From Oscillospiraceae bacterium (GTDB lineage: Bacteria > Bacillota_A > Clostridia > Oscillospirales > Oscillospiraceae), in NCBI GenBank assembly GCA_017411665.1, contig JAFQPT010000225.1, forward strand, positions 1-8,660: DNA of 8,660 bases. Direction: 5' to 3'. Position 1 is the first letter of the stretch. Each line of letters opens with the position of its first letter. The translations under genes and the position numbers were made by a program. Below are positions 1 to 5,272 of this stretch, in pieces. Below the pieces are notes generated by a model. The model did not search any database and was not told the origin of the DNA. It saw nothing but the letters and a program-made list of their open reading frames with translations.

Positions 1-314
1 CGGTTGCACAGCACATAGGGAATGTACGGCACAATCATGCATGCGGTCATCCAGATAAACCAGATGGTAAAGCTCAGCGTGAAGCTGATGAAAATCGGAG
101 GGATTCCCAAAAGCACCAGCGCAATGCAAATCATCAGCTCTTCCTTTTTGAATCGCTCCAACCGTGCCAGTACATCGGGATGGCGTCTGCCCTCAAAGGG
201 GAGCGTAACACCAACAGCAATGTTCTTTTTGAATTTGGTTTCGTTGCGGAGCATGACGTATAACAGAATCGGCAGCCAAATCAAGCTCAGCCATAAAGAC
301 GTATTTCCAATCAT
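1..314 (-). CDS. Partial multi-pass membrane protein, cut by window edge
   Basis: The frame opens with ATG at 314-312 and reads leftward without a stop to the window edge, giving the first 104 residues. Residues ~5-21 form a hydrophobic helix. Residues ~24-58 are a polar loop containing KKNIAVGVTLPFEG and a basic stretch, and residues ~61-103 hold two more closely spaced helices. The Shine-Dalgarno AAGGAGG lies 7 nt upstream, inside the end of the GntR gene, and the start overlaps that gene's stop (ATGA), so translation is probably coupled. The 'GVTLP' loop after the first helix recalls DUF1648/DUF5808-type membrane proteins that often follow small GntR regulators in Clostridia. That is recollection, not a search, and no catalytic motif is visible. 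Function is unknown. It is likely controlled by the regulator encoded just upstream in the same transcript. Most of the protein probably lies outside the window. Confidence 0.8.
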   Translation of the reverse strand, partial: MIGNTSLWLSLIWLPILLYVMLRNETKFKKNIAVGVTLPFEGRRHPDVLARLERFKKEELMICIALVLLGIPPIFISFTLSFTIWFIWMTACMIVPYIPYVLCN

Positions 315-682
315 AATCCTGCCTCCTTACATAAGGTTTCCAGCAGCTCGGTGATTTGCTGCTTGGTCATGCCTGCCAGCCGCAGCTCGCTGAGAGACAG
401 CCGCAATGCCTTGATGGTTTCTTCTTTCACTTGGGGTGTTCCGTTTTTATATGCAACGGTTGCGCCCTTTCTGCGGTCGGTTGTGATATAGCCTTCCTGT
501 TTCAAAAGGTTATATGCTTTGCTGACGGTCATCACGTTGATGCCGCTTTCTTCTGCAAGAGCGCGGACGGTGGGGAGTTTTTCTCCTTGCTTCAGCTGCC
601 CTTCTGCAATGCCAATGACGATTTGGTTGCGGATTTGCATGTAAATGGGAATGTCGCTTAAAAAGTCGAAGGTTAGAATCAT
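311..682 (-). CDS. GntR-family (YtrA-type) transcriptional repressor
   Basis: A 123-residue protein. Residues ~8-75 are a GntR winged helix-turn-helix: IPIYMQIRNQIV, then GEKLPTVRALAEESGINVMTVSKAY as the recognition region, then LKQEGYITTDRRKGATV as the wing. Only ~45 residues follow, mostly a helix (KALRLSLSELRLAGMTKQQI). That short tail is the hallmark of the YtrA subfamily, which lacks a large ligand-binding domain and usually represses its own operon with neighbouring membrane or transport genes. The start ATG is preceded by AAGGAGG with 9-nt spacing. The gene overlaps the downstream membrane-protein start by 4 nt (ATGA). It is divergent from the alpha/beta hydrolase, and its promoter overlaps that gene's promoter and an 11-bp inverted repeat, so autoregulation plus control of the hydrolase is the likely job (inference). 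The effector is not evident. Confidence 0.93.
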   Translation of the reverse strand: MILTFDFLSDIPIYMQIRNQIVIGIAEGQLKQGEKLPTVRALAEESGINVMTVSKAYNLLKQEGYITTDRRKGATVAYKNGTPQVKEETIKALRLSLSELRLAGMTKQQITELLETLCKEAGL

Positions 683-683
683 A

Positions 684-713
684 TTGACAAGCCTCCTTTG
701 TATTAGTTATAAT
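684..713 (+). promoter_or_regulatory. Sigma-A promoter of the hydrolase gene
   Basis: TTGACA at 684-689 and TATAAT at 708-713 are both perfect consensus, with an 18-bp spacer. Predicted transcription start is near 720, giving a ~32-nt leader with AAGGAGG at 736-742 before the hydrolase ATG at 752. The -10 box sits in the centre of the inverted repeat 695-723, so an intrinsically strong promoter is probably held down by a repressor. Confidence 0.85.
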
Positions 714-723
714 AATACAAAGG
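695..723. promoter_or_regulatory. Inverted-repeat operator, probable GntR binding site
   Basis: CCTTTGTATTA (695-705) and TAATACAAAGG (713-723) are a perfect 11-bp inverted repeat around a 7-nt centre. The GTATTA...TAATAC core fits the dyad style of GntR/YtrA operators. The site covers both -10 boxes and both predicted start points, so one dimer could block the divergent transcripts together. That this regulator binds here is inferred from position and symmetry. Confidence 0.75.
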
Positions 724-737
724 ATACAAAAAGTCAA
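709..737 (-). promoter_or_regulatory. Sigma-A promoter of the gntR-membrane gene unit
   Basis: On the minus strand TTGACT (737-732), a 17-bp spacer and TATTAT (714-709) form a good promoter. It starts near 702, leaving a leader of only ~20 nt before the repressor ATG at 682. Its -10 box shares five base pairs with the plus-strand TATAAT, so polymerase cannot occupy both promoters at once. Confidence 0.75.
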
Positions 738-751
738 GGAGGACGGAGTGT

Positions 752-1681
752 ATGTTACAGGAGAACATCATAATCGGTGATAATACCAAATATCCCTTGA
801 AAGGCATGCTGACCTTGCCTTCGAATGTGTCGGTGCCTGTACCGGCTGTCGTGTTTGTGCATGGCTCGGGCAGCAGTAATATGGATGAGGCGGTCGGGAA
901 GCTAACGCCCTTTAAGGATTTGGCAGTAGGACTGGCGAGGCATGGAATTGCCTCTGTCCGATACGACAAACGCTCCTTTGCTCATGGGCTGAAAATGATT
1001 CGCGATAAAAAGCATCCCATTACCGTAAAGGAAGAGACCATTGAGGACGCAATTCTTGCTGCGGAGCTTTTGCGAAAGGATGCACGGATTGATTCCGAAC
1101 GTATTTTTATCGTCGGTCACAGCATGGGCGCCATGCTGGCGCCTCGTATTGATGCGGAGGGCGGGAATTTCCGCGGACTGATTCTCATGGCGGGCAGTCC
1201 TCGCAAGCTGGAGGAAATTATGCTCGGACAAAATGAGGATATGCTGGCTTCGTCCAAAGGCCTTTTGCGTTGGATTATCAAGAAGCAGGTACAGAAGTTT
1301 GCAAAGCTGTTCGATGGAATGTATGCGCTGTCCGACGAGGAAGCCAAGAAATGCAAAATGGGCGGAGGAACAACGCTGTATTATTTTAAGGAAATGGGAG
1401 AGCATCCGTCTTCCGATTATTTGGAAAAGACGGAAAAACCGATTCTGGTTATGCAGGGGGAAAAGGATTTCCAAGCAAAGGTCGATCCCGATTTTCTGGG
1501 ATATCAGGCGCTTTTGGCGGGTAAGACCAATGTGACCTTCAAGCTCTATGAAAATCTAAACCATGTATTTGTTCCTTCTGTATACGGCAGCATTCTGCAG
1601 GCGAAGAAGGAATATAATGTCGAGCAGCATATCGGGGAACAAGTCATCGGGGATATTGCAGGTTGGATACTTGACAACTGA
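752..1681 (+). CDS. Alpha/beta hydrolase (dienelactone hydrolase/S9-like fold)
   Basis: A 309-residue cytoplasmic protein with no signal peptide. The alpha/beta hydrolase landmarks occur in order: strand and oxyanion loop VVFVHGSGSS (33-42), the nucleophile elbow GHSMG with Ser124, the acid strand ILVMQGEKD with probable Asp239, and the histidine loop NLNHVF with His271. Between elbow and acid (~150-225) lies a lid-like helical segment rich in Lys and Glu. The set suits an esterase or acyl-peptidase-like enzyme, but the substrate cannot be read from sequence. The start is supported by AAGGAGG at 736-742. The gene is divergent from the GntR repressor and shares its operator, so it is probably induced when that repressor is released, perhaps by an envelope-active or ester-containing compound (inference). 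Its last codons contain the -35 box of the next gene. Confidence 0.9.
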   Translation: MLQENIIIGDNTKYPLKGMLTLPSNVSVPVPAVVFVHGSGSSNMDEAVGKLTPFKDLAVGLARHGIASVRYDKRSFAHGLKMIRDKKHPITVKEETIEDAILAAELLRKDARIDSERIFIVGHSMGAMLAPRIDAEGGNFRGLILMAGSPRKLEEIMLGQNEDMLASSKGLLRWIIKKQVQKFAKLFDGMYALSDEEAKKCKMGGGTTLYYFKEMGEHPSSDYLEKTEKPILVMQGEKDFQAKVDPDFLGYQALLAGKTNVTFKLYENLNHVFVPSVYGSILQAKKEYNVEQHIGEQVIGDIAGWILDN

Positions 1682-1699
1682 TAATCATTGTGATATCAT
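1671..1699 (+). promoter_or_regulatory. Extended -10 promoter of the SPFH cluster
   Basis: TTGACA at 1671-1676 lies in the last codons of the hydrolase gene. A 17-bp spacer ends in TGa before TATCAT at 1694-1699. The expected start is near 1706, about 26 nt before the SPFH ATG. No terminator is visible between the hydrolase and the SPFH gene, so read-through from the hydrolase promoter is also possible. Confidence 0.75.
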
Positions 1700-1709
1700 T
1701 TAGATATCA
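1691..1709. repeat. 7-bp inverted repeat over the SPFH -10 box and start
   Basis: TGATATC (1691-1697), ATTTA, GATATCA (1703-1709) form a perfect 7-bp dyad from the extended -10 to just past the predicted start. Position suggests an operator, but the cognate regulator is unknown. The arms are AT-rich, so chance cannot be excluded. Confidence 0.45.
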
Positions 1710-1731
1710 AACAAAGAAAGAAGGTACTCTC

Positions 1732-2742
1732 ATGGAAGAACGTACACTCATTCATGATGAAATTGTATTAAGAGGTAAAAACGGCATTTTGATGCTGCTG
1801 CTCATTCTTCTTGGAATGGTTGCGAGCATAGCGATTATCATTGGCGGTGGGATTCTGCTGGACTTTACGATGGCCGGGCTGCCTGTGCTGCTTCTGGGGA
1901 TTGTGCTGTTTATTGTGTTTATCATCATGATTGCGGGTTTGAAGGTTATCAAGCCCAATGAAGCGTTGGTGCTGACACTGTTTGGTAAATACTATGGTAC
2001 TTTGAAGGAGCCCGGGTTCTTTTACGTCAACCCCTTTGCGGCTGCAATTAATCCTACCATGGAAGGGAAAGCAGCAGAGGCGACTGTTAATGAAGAAGCG
2101 GCCCAGGGCAATCTCGCATTTCGTGTTCCCAAGAAGGACTCCGCATCCGGCAAGAAGCTGAGTCTGAAAGCGCTGACTCTCAACAACGGTAAGCAGAAAA
2201 TCAATGATCTCATGGGCAATCCCATTGAAATCGGTGTTGTGGTAATCTGGCGAGTGGCCAATACCGCAAAGGCCGTATTCAATGTGGATGACTACATGGA
2301 ATACCTGTCCATTCAGACAGACTCTGCACTGCGCAACATCGTGGCACTTTATCCCTATGACATTGCAGGGGAAGGAGAAGACGAACAGAGCCTGCGCGGC
2401 AGCAGTAAGAAGGTGGCCGATGAGCTGAAGGCTGAAATTCAGGCTAAGGTAGAAGTGGCAGGTCTGGAAATTCTGGAAGCACGTATCACCCATCTGGCAT
2501 ACGCACCCGAAATTGCAGCGGCAATGCTGCAGCGTCAGCAGGCATCTGCCATCATTGATGCCCGCAAGATGATCGTGGACGGTGCGGTGGGCATGGTGGA
2601 AATGGCACTGGAACGTCTGAACGAAAATAACGTTGTGGAGCTGGACGAAGAACGCAAGGCAGCGATGGTTTCCAATCTGCTGGTAGTCCTGTGCGGCAAC
2701 AAGGATGCACAGCCTATCGTCAACAGCGGCAGCATTTATTAA
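1732..2742 (+). CDS. SPFH/band-7 domain membrane protein
   Basis: A 336-residue protein. An in-frame ATG exists at 1690, but 1732 is preferred because AAAGAAGG precedes it by ~7 nt and the upstream codons lie in the promoter. Residues ~17-41 and ~49-69 are two transmembrane helices. KVIKPNEALVLTLFGKYYGT and EPGFFYVNPF (71-102) open an SPFH/band-7 domain, which continues through VVVIWRV and a D-S-ALRNIV segment to ~265. A helical, charged part (~215-310; QRQQASAIIDARKMI) follows, then a conserved-looking tail LVVLCGNKDAQPIVNSGSIY. SPFH proteins oligomerise at membranes and act as scaffolds or organise membrane microdomains. The specific role here is unknown. Residues 104-160 form an Ala/Lys-rich insertion early in the domain. 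It begins a tight cluster with a small membrane protein and a YbjQ protein, suggesting a shared membrane complex (inference). Confidence 0.93.
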   Translation: MEERTLIHDEIVLRGKNGILMLLLILLGMVASIAIIIGGGILLDFTMAGLPVLLLGIVLFIVFIIMIAGLKVIKPNEALVLTLFGKYYGTLKEPGFFYVNPFAAAINPTMEGKAAEATVNEEAAQGNLAFRVPKKDSASGKKLSLKALTLNNGKQKINDLMGNPIEIGVVVIWRVANTAKAVFNVDDYMEYLSIQTDSALRNIVALYPYDIAGEGEDEQSLRGSSKKVADELKAEIQAKVEVAGLEILEARITHLAYAPEIAAAMLQRQQASAIIDARKMIVDGAVGMVEMALERLNENNVVELDEERKAAMVSNLLVVLCGNKDAQPIVNSGSIY

Positions 2743-2756
2743 CGGAGCGGCTATTT

Positions 2757-2975
2757 ATGAATAAAAAGATGATCGCGCCGGTTGTGGTCGCAGTACTATT
2801 GGTTTTGTATTTTGTGGGATATGCGGTTTTGCTTTTGGCGATTCCCGATTTACATCTCATTGTAAAGCTGCTGGCACTGATTCCGCTGATTATGGCAGGC
2901 TATGCCTTGTGGGCAGCAAAGGAACGAATCGAAGAAATTAAAGGAGGTGAAGAGGATGATCTTAGTCAATACTGA
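2757..2975 (+). CDS. Small two-helix membrane protein, unknown function
   Basis: A 72-residue protein from ATG 2757, preceded by GGAG at 2744-2747. An upstream in-frame ATG at 2691 is rejected because it lies inside the SPFH gene with no ribosome binding site. Two hydrophobic helices (~6-28 and ~34-53) form a hairpin with a short AIPDLHL turn. A charged tail follows (KERIEEIKGGEEDD). I recognise no family. It lies 14 nt after the SPFH stop, and its last 20 nt overlap ybjQ, whose strong ribosome binding site sits in its own codons. Co-expression with SPFH and YbjQ is therefore nearly certain, and a role as membrane anchor or partner of one of them is plausible (inference). Confidence 0.85.
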   Translation: MNKKMIAPVVVAVLLVLYFVGYAVLLLAIPDLHLIVKLLALIPLIMAGYALWAAKERIEEIKGGEEDDLSQY

Positions 2976-3267
2976 TTACATTGCAGGTAAGGAACTGGAA
3001 ATGCTTGGCTTGGTAAAAGGCAGCACCATTCAGTCTGTGAATGTGGGGAAAGACATCGGTCAGGCGTTTAAGGGTCTGGTCGGCGGTGAATTGAAGTCCT
3101 ATAATGAAATGATGAACAATGCACGTGCGTTGGCGACCAAGCGCATGGTGCAGGAAGCGGAAGCACTGGGTGCCGATGCGATTGTGAATGTTCGTTATGC
3201 ATCTGCGGCGGTCATGCAGTCTGCGGCGGAAGTTATGGCGTACGGTACAGCGGTTAAATTCAAGTGA
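2956..3267 (+). CDS. ybjQ: YbjQ family (UPF0145) protein
   Basis: A 103-residue protein, the usual length for UPF0145/YbjQ. The start at 2956 follows AAGGAGGTGA at 2941-2950, the strongest Shine-Dalgarno in the window. Family features are the N-terminal MILVNTDYIAGKEL, the central GLVGGELKSYNEMMNNAR (40-57), and LGADAIVNVRYASA (71-84) with the C-terminal YGTAVKF strand. Homologues form small ring oligomers and are often labelled 'putative heavy-metal binding', a function not established, and no metal-binding Cys/His cluster is visible in this copy. The 20-nt overlap with the preceding membrane gene implies translational coupling. Position behind an SPFH gene hints at an envelope-associated role (inference). 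Confidence 0.92.
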   Translation: MILVNTDYIAGKELEMLGLVKGSTIQSVNVGKDIGQAFKGLVGGELKSYNEMMNNARALATKRMVQEAEALGADAIVNVRYASAAVMQSAAEVMAYGTAVKFK

Positions 3268-3268
3268 T

Positions 3269-3283
3269 TTGACAATCTGTCAA
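3269..3283. promoter_or_regulatory. Inverted repeat covering the -35 box, possible operator
   Basis: TTGACA-ATC-TGTCAA is a perfect 6-bp dyad with a 3-nt centre, and its left arm is the -35 hexamer. Ribbon-helix-helix repressors commonly bind short palindromes at their own promoters, so self-repression is a reasonable guess. The short arm length makes this tentative. Confidence 0.4.
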
Positions 3284-3296
3284 TTTCTGGTACACT
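3269..3296 (+). promoter_or_regulatory. Promoter of the ribbon-helix-helix gene
   Basis: TTGACA at 3269-3274, a 16-bp spacer ending TGg, and TACACT at 3291-3296 make an extended -10 sigma-A promoter starting near A3303. It gives the short DNA-binding protein its own transcript in addition to read-through from the SPFH operon, since no terminator is seen after ybjQ. Confidence 0.7.
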
Positions 3297-3327
3297 GAAT
3301 GTAGAATGAAGAAACGGAGGGACCGGT

Positions 3328-3510
3328 TTGACCGACAAAGAAAAAGCGAAAAAACAGGTTCCCTTGCGTATTTCCGCATCCCTGTGGAACGATTTGCAGC
3401 AGTGGGCGGAGGATGATTTCCGCTCCATCAATGGACAAATCGAGTGGCTGCTGACGGAATGTGTTAAGCAGCATAAGAAAAACGGCGGCAATGTGCCGAA
3501 GGATTTATAA
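3328..3510 (+). CDS. Arc-like ribbon-helix-helix protein
   Basis: A 60-residue protein starting at TTG 3328, supported by GGAGG at 3316-3320 with 7-nt spacing and by the lack of a better ATG. A basic N-terminus (MTDKEKAKKQ) leads into a strand QVPLRIS (10-16). Helix A is SLWNDLQQWAEDD (18-30) and helix B is SINGQIEWLLTECVKQHK (33-50): the strand-helix-turn-helix of MetJ/Arc dimers, whose strand pair inserts into the DNA major groove. This composition (LRIS..LW..L..WA...FRS.NGQIE.LL) is often found near SPFH genes in Gram-positive bacteria (recollection, not searched). No toxin gene is adjacent, so an antitoxin role is not supported. It probably regulates its own promoter and perhaps the SPFH operon (inference). 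Confidence 0.85.
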   Translation: MTDKEKAKKQVPLRISASLWNDLQQWAEDDFRSINGQIEWLLTECVKQHKKNGGNVPKDL

Positions 3511-3513
3511 AGC

Positions 3514-3547
3514 AAAAACCGCTCATCCAATCGGATGAGCGGTTTTT
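3514..3547. terminator. Bidirectional intrinsic terminator
   Basis: AAAAACCGCTCATCC (3514-3528), loop AATC, GGATGAGCGGTTTTT (3533-3547): a perfect 15-bp stem when the A/T tracts are included, with a 10-bp GC-rich core. The flanking A5 and T5 let it end transcripts of both converging units, the ribbon-helix-helix gene from the left and mscL from the right. Confidence 0.95.
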
Positions 3548-3561
3548 GTTATGTACCGAAA

Positions 3562-4008
3562 TTACTTGTTCTTCAGTTCTGCCAGAATGTCTGCCAACAG
3601 TTCTTCGGTGGTGGGACCTGCGGGTTCTTCGGGAGCAGCTTCTTCCTCTTCCTTCTTCTTCAGTTCTTCTGCAACTGCCTTAGCCTTGTTGGAAGTCTTG
3701 ACGATGAAGAAAACAACCAGCGCAATCAGCATGAAGTCAACAACGGTAGCGATGAAGGTGCCGATGCCGATGGTGATGGCAGCCTGTACCACATTGCCTG
3801 CTTCGTCCAGAACTTCGGGGCGAACCAGAATGTTCAGGGCGGTCATGTCTCTGGAGCCGGTGAGCCAGCTGATTAGGGGCATGATGACATCGTTGATCAG
3901 AGAAGTGGTGATCTTGCCGAAGGAAGTTGCGATGATGACACCGACGGCCATATCCACAACGTTACCGCGCATAATGAATTCTTTGAATTCAGCAATGAGT
4001 TTTTTCAT
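3562..4008 (-). CDS. mscL: Large-conductance mechanosensitive channel MscL
   Basis: A 148-residue inner-membrane channel that opens at high membrane tension to release solutes on hypo-osmotic shock. The N-terminal amphipathic helix and first pore helix read FKEFIMRGNVVDMAVGVIIA then SFGKITTSLINDVIMPLI (8-45), the classic MscL signature. The periplasmic loop is ~50-75. TM2 is ~76-103 (AITIGIGTFIATVVDFMLIALVVFF). An acidic linker with a run of Lys and Glu (116-133) joins the C-terminal helix TTEELLADILAELK that bundles the pentamer. Start 4008 was chosen over a longer frame because GGAGG lies 9 nt upstream and the protein then begins where the family does. It is 40 nt downstream of comEB on the same strand, probably one transcript, ending at the shared terminator 3514-3547. 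Confidence 0.97.
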   Translation of the reverse strand: MKKLIAEFKEFIMRGNVVDMAVGVIIATSFGKITTSLINDVIMPLISWLTGSRDMTALNILVRPEVLDEAGNVVQAAITIGIGTFIATVVDFMLIALVVFFIVKTSNKAKAVAEELKKKEEEEAAPEEPAGPTTEELLADILAELKNK

Positions 4009-4048
4009 TTTTCTTTTCCTCCAATATATATTTAAATGTTTGGGCTGA

Positions 4049-4528
4049 TTAGGGAAGCTCGGGCAGGCTTTCGTCATTTTCAATCCATTCATTAACATCT
4101 GTAATGATGAAGCTGCCATCAGCGTTGCGAGCAACGACTTCCTTGATGCCGGAATTGATGATAGTGCGCTTGCACATGGAGCAGGGAACAGCATCTGTCA
4201 GCTCACCGCTTGCCTGACGGCCCACCAGATACAGGGTACCACCCAGCATATCTCTGCGGGAAGCGGAGATGATGGCATTTTGCTCTGCATGTGCACTGCG
4301 GCACAGTTCATAGCGTTCGCCGGAAGGAACGTTCAGAGCTTCTCTGCGACAAAAACCAAGATCAATGCAGTTTTTTCTGCCGCGGGGTGCGCCATTATAG
4401 CCGGTGGAGATGATTTCATCGTTTCGGACGATGATGGCACCGTACTGGCGGCGGAGGCAGGTGGAGCGGTGCAGAACAGCGTCTGCGATATCCAGATAGT
4501 AGTTGACTTTATCTGTGCGGCGAACCAT
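4049..4528 (-). CDS. comEB: dCMP deaminase, ComEB type
   Basis: A 159-residue cytosolic zinc enzyme that converts dCMP to dUMP for thymidylate synthesis. It shows the deaminase fold motifs: YGAIIVRNDEIISTGYNGAPRG (29-50), zinc ligand His80 and catalytic Glu82 in HAEQNAI, and Cys116 and Cys119 in PCSMCKR. Extra cysteines (Cys24, Cys54, Cys60, Cys76) fall in the C-I-D-x-G-x-C-x-R segment found in dCMP deaminases. The name ComEB refers to the Bacillus homologue, but no competence genes are present here, so nucleotide metabolism is the safe reading. The start at 4528 follows GGGAGGG with 6-nt spacing. It is the first gene of a leftward unit with mscL and divergent from queH. Confidence 0.95.
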   Translation of the reverse strand: MVRRTDKVNYYLDIADAVLHRSTCLRRQYGAIIVRNDEIISTGYNGAPRGRKNCIDLGFCRREALNVPSGERYELCRSAHAEQNAIISASRRDMLGGTLYLVGRQASGELTDAVPCSMCKRTIINSGIKEVVARNADGSFIITDVNEWIENDESLPELP

Positions 4529-4559
4529 AAATGTCCCTCCCGTTGATTTTATGCTATAT

Positions 4560-4588
4560 ATTTTAATCCAGCTTTTCTGCTGTGTCAA
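4560..4588 (-). promoter_or_regulatory. Sigma-A promoter of comEB-mscL
   Basis: Minus-strand TTGACA (4588-4583), 17-bp spacer, TAAAAT (4565-4560). The spacer contains a CAGC-N6-GCTG dyad (4569-4582) of unknown meaning. The start is predicted near 4553. Confidence 0.8.
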
Positions 4589-4590
4589 CA

Positions 4591-4619
4591 TTGGCAACTG
4601 CAACAAATTGTGGTACAAT
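4591..4619 (+). promoter_or_regulatory. Sigma-A promoter of queH
   Basis: TTGGCA (4591-4596), 17-bp spacer ending TGg, TACAAT (4614-4619), start near 4626. Its -35 box is 2 bp from the divergent comEB -35 box, so the two promoters are back to back. Confidence 0.8.
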
Positions 4620-4653
4620 ACTCAAAGTTTTGAAGAAAGGGGCAGAATGCTGC

Positions 4654-5244
4654 ATGAATCATAATTATCACAAGCAAATGGCAAAAATTTTGCCCACACT
4701 GGATGGAAAGCCCAAACTGCTGCTGCACAGCTGCTGCGGGCCCTGCTCTACCCATGTGCTGACCGAGCTGCGGGAATATTTTGATATTACACTTTTATAT
4801 TATAACCCCAATATCCAACCTGTGGAGGAATATGACCTGCGTCTGGCGTATCAGCGCAAAGTTCTGGAGCAGATGCCGGATATTAAAATTCTGGAATGTG
4901 ACTATGACGGGGAACGCTATGCAAAGGCGGTTGTCGGACTGGAGGATGAACCCGAGGGTGGAAAACGCTGCAGCGTGTGCTATGGGATTCGCTTGGGTGA
5001 AACGGCGAAAATTGCAGCGGAGCACGGCTTTGACTGGTTCTGTACCACTTTGACGGTGTCTCCCCGACAGGACTCTATTCAAATCAATGCCATCTGCCGC
5101 GGTCTGGAAAAGGAGTACGGGGTGCGCTGGCTGCCGTCCAATTTCCGCAAAAACGAGGGATACAATAAATCTATCGCACTGGCGGAGGAAATGGGACTCT
5201 ATCGTCAGGAATATTGTGGCTGTCTGTATTCCAAAAATACTTGA
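4654..5244 (+). CDS. queH: Epoxyqueuosine reductase QueH
   Basis: A 196-residue cytosolic iron-sulfur protein of the DUF208/QueH family, the non-homologous alternative to cobalamin-dependent QueG. It performs the last step of queuosine synthesis, reducing epoxyqueuosine to queuosine in the wobble position of GUN-anticodon tRNAs. Family marks are LLLHSCCGPCSTH with Cys27, Cys28 and Cys31; the YNPNIQP.EEY segment (50-60); CSVCY with Cys106 and Cys109; and the terminal YCGCLYS with Cys188 and Cys190. These conserved cysteines supply the cluster and metal ligands and catalytic thiols. The start at 4654 has AAAGGGG at 4636-4642; an ATG at 4647 is out of frame and stops after five codons. It is transcribed alone from 4591-4619. 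Its stop codon overlaps the -35 box of rpmH, and a terminator-like hairpin follows at 5273. Confidence 0.95.
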   Translation: MNHNYHKQMAKILPTLDGKPKLLLHSCCGPCSTHVLTELREYFDITLLYYNPNIQPVEEYDLRLAYQRKVLEQMPDIKILECDYDGERYAKAVVGLEDEPEGGKRCSVCYGIRLGETAKIAAEHGFDWFCTTLTVSPRQDSIQINAICRGLEKEYGVRWLPSNFRKNEGYNKSIALAEEMGLYRQEYCGCLYSKNT

Positions 5245-5270
5245 CAGAATGGTTACATTTGCGATATAAT
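5241..5270 (+). promoter_or_regulatory. Sigma-A promoter of the rpmH operon
   Basis: Perfect TTGACA (5241-5246) and TATAAT (5265-5270) with an 18-bp spacer. The -35 box overlaps the queH stop codon (5242-5244). The start is predicted at 5276-5279, inside the left arm of the hairpin that follows. A consensus promoter suits a ribosomal-protein operon. Confidence 0.88.
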
Positions 5271-5272
5271 CA

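Noticed and set aside
902..1474. 190-codon minus-strand frame opposite the hydrolase
   Set aside because: Its mirror, the hydrolase, has intact catalytic motifs, a strong start and a promoter; the antisense frame has none of these.
1768..2493. 241-codon minus-strand frame opposite the SPFH gene
   Set aside because: Cys/His/Gln-rich shadow composition, no ribosome binding site, and the sense strand clearly encodes the SPFH domain.
2691..2756. Upstream ATG extending the small membrane protein by 22 residues
   Set aside because: The extension lies within SPFH codons, is polar and unlike the family hairpin, and has no ribosome binding site; GGAG precedes ATG 2757.
3328..3510. Antitoxin of a toxin-antitoxin pair
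   Set aside because: The ribbon-helix-helix fold fits, but the next gene is the convergent mscL beyond a terminator and the previous is ybjQ; no toxin candidate is adjacent.
4009..4194. N-terminal extension of MscL by 62 residues
   Set aside because: It overlaps comEB out of frame, and the MscL family begins at MKKLIAEFKEF, which has GGAGG 9 nt upstream.
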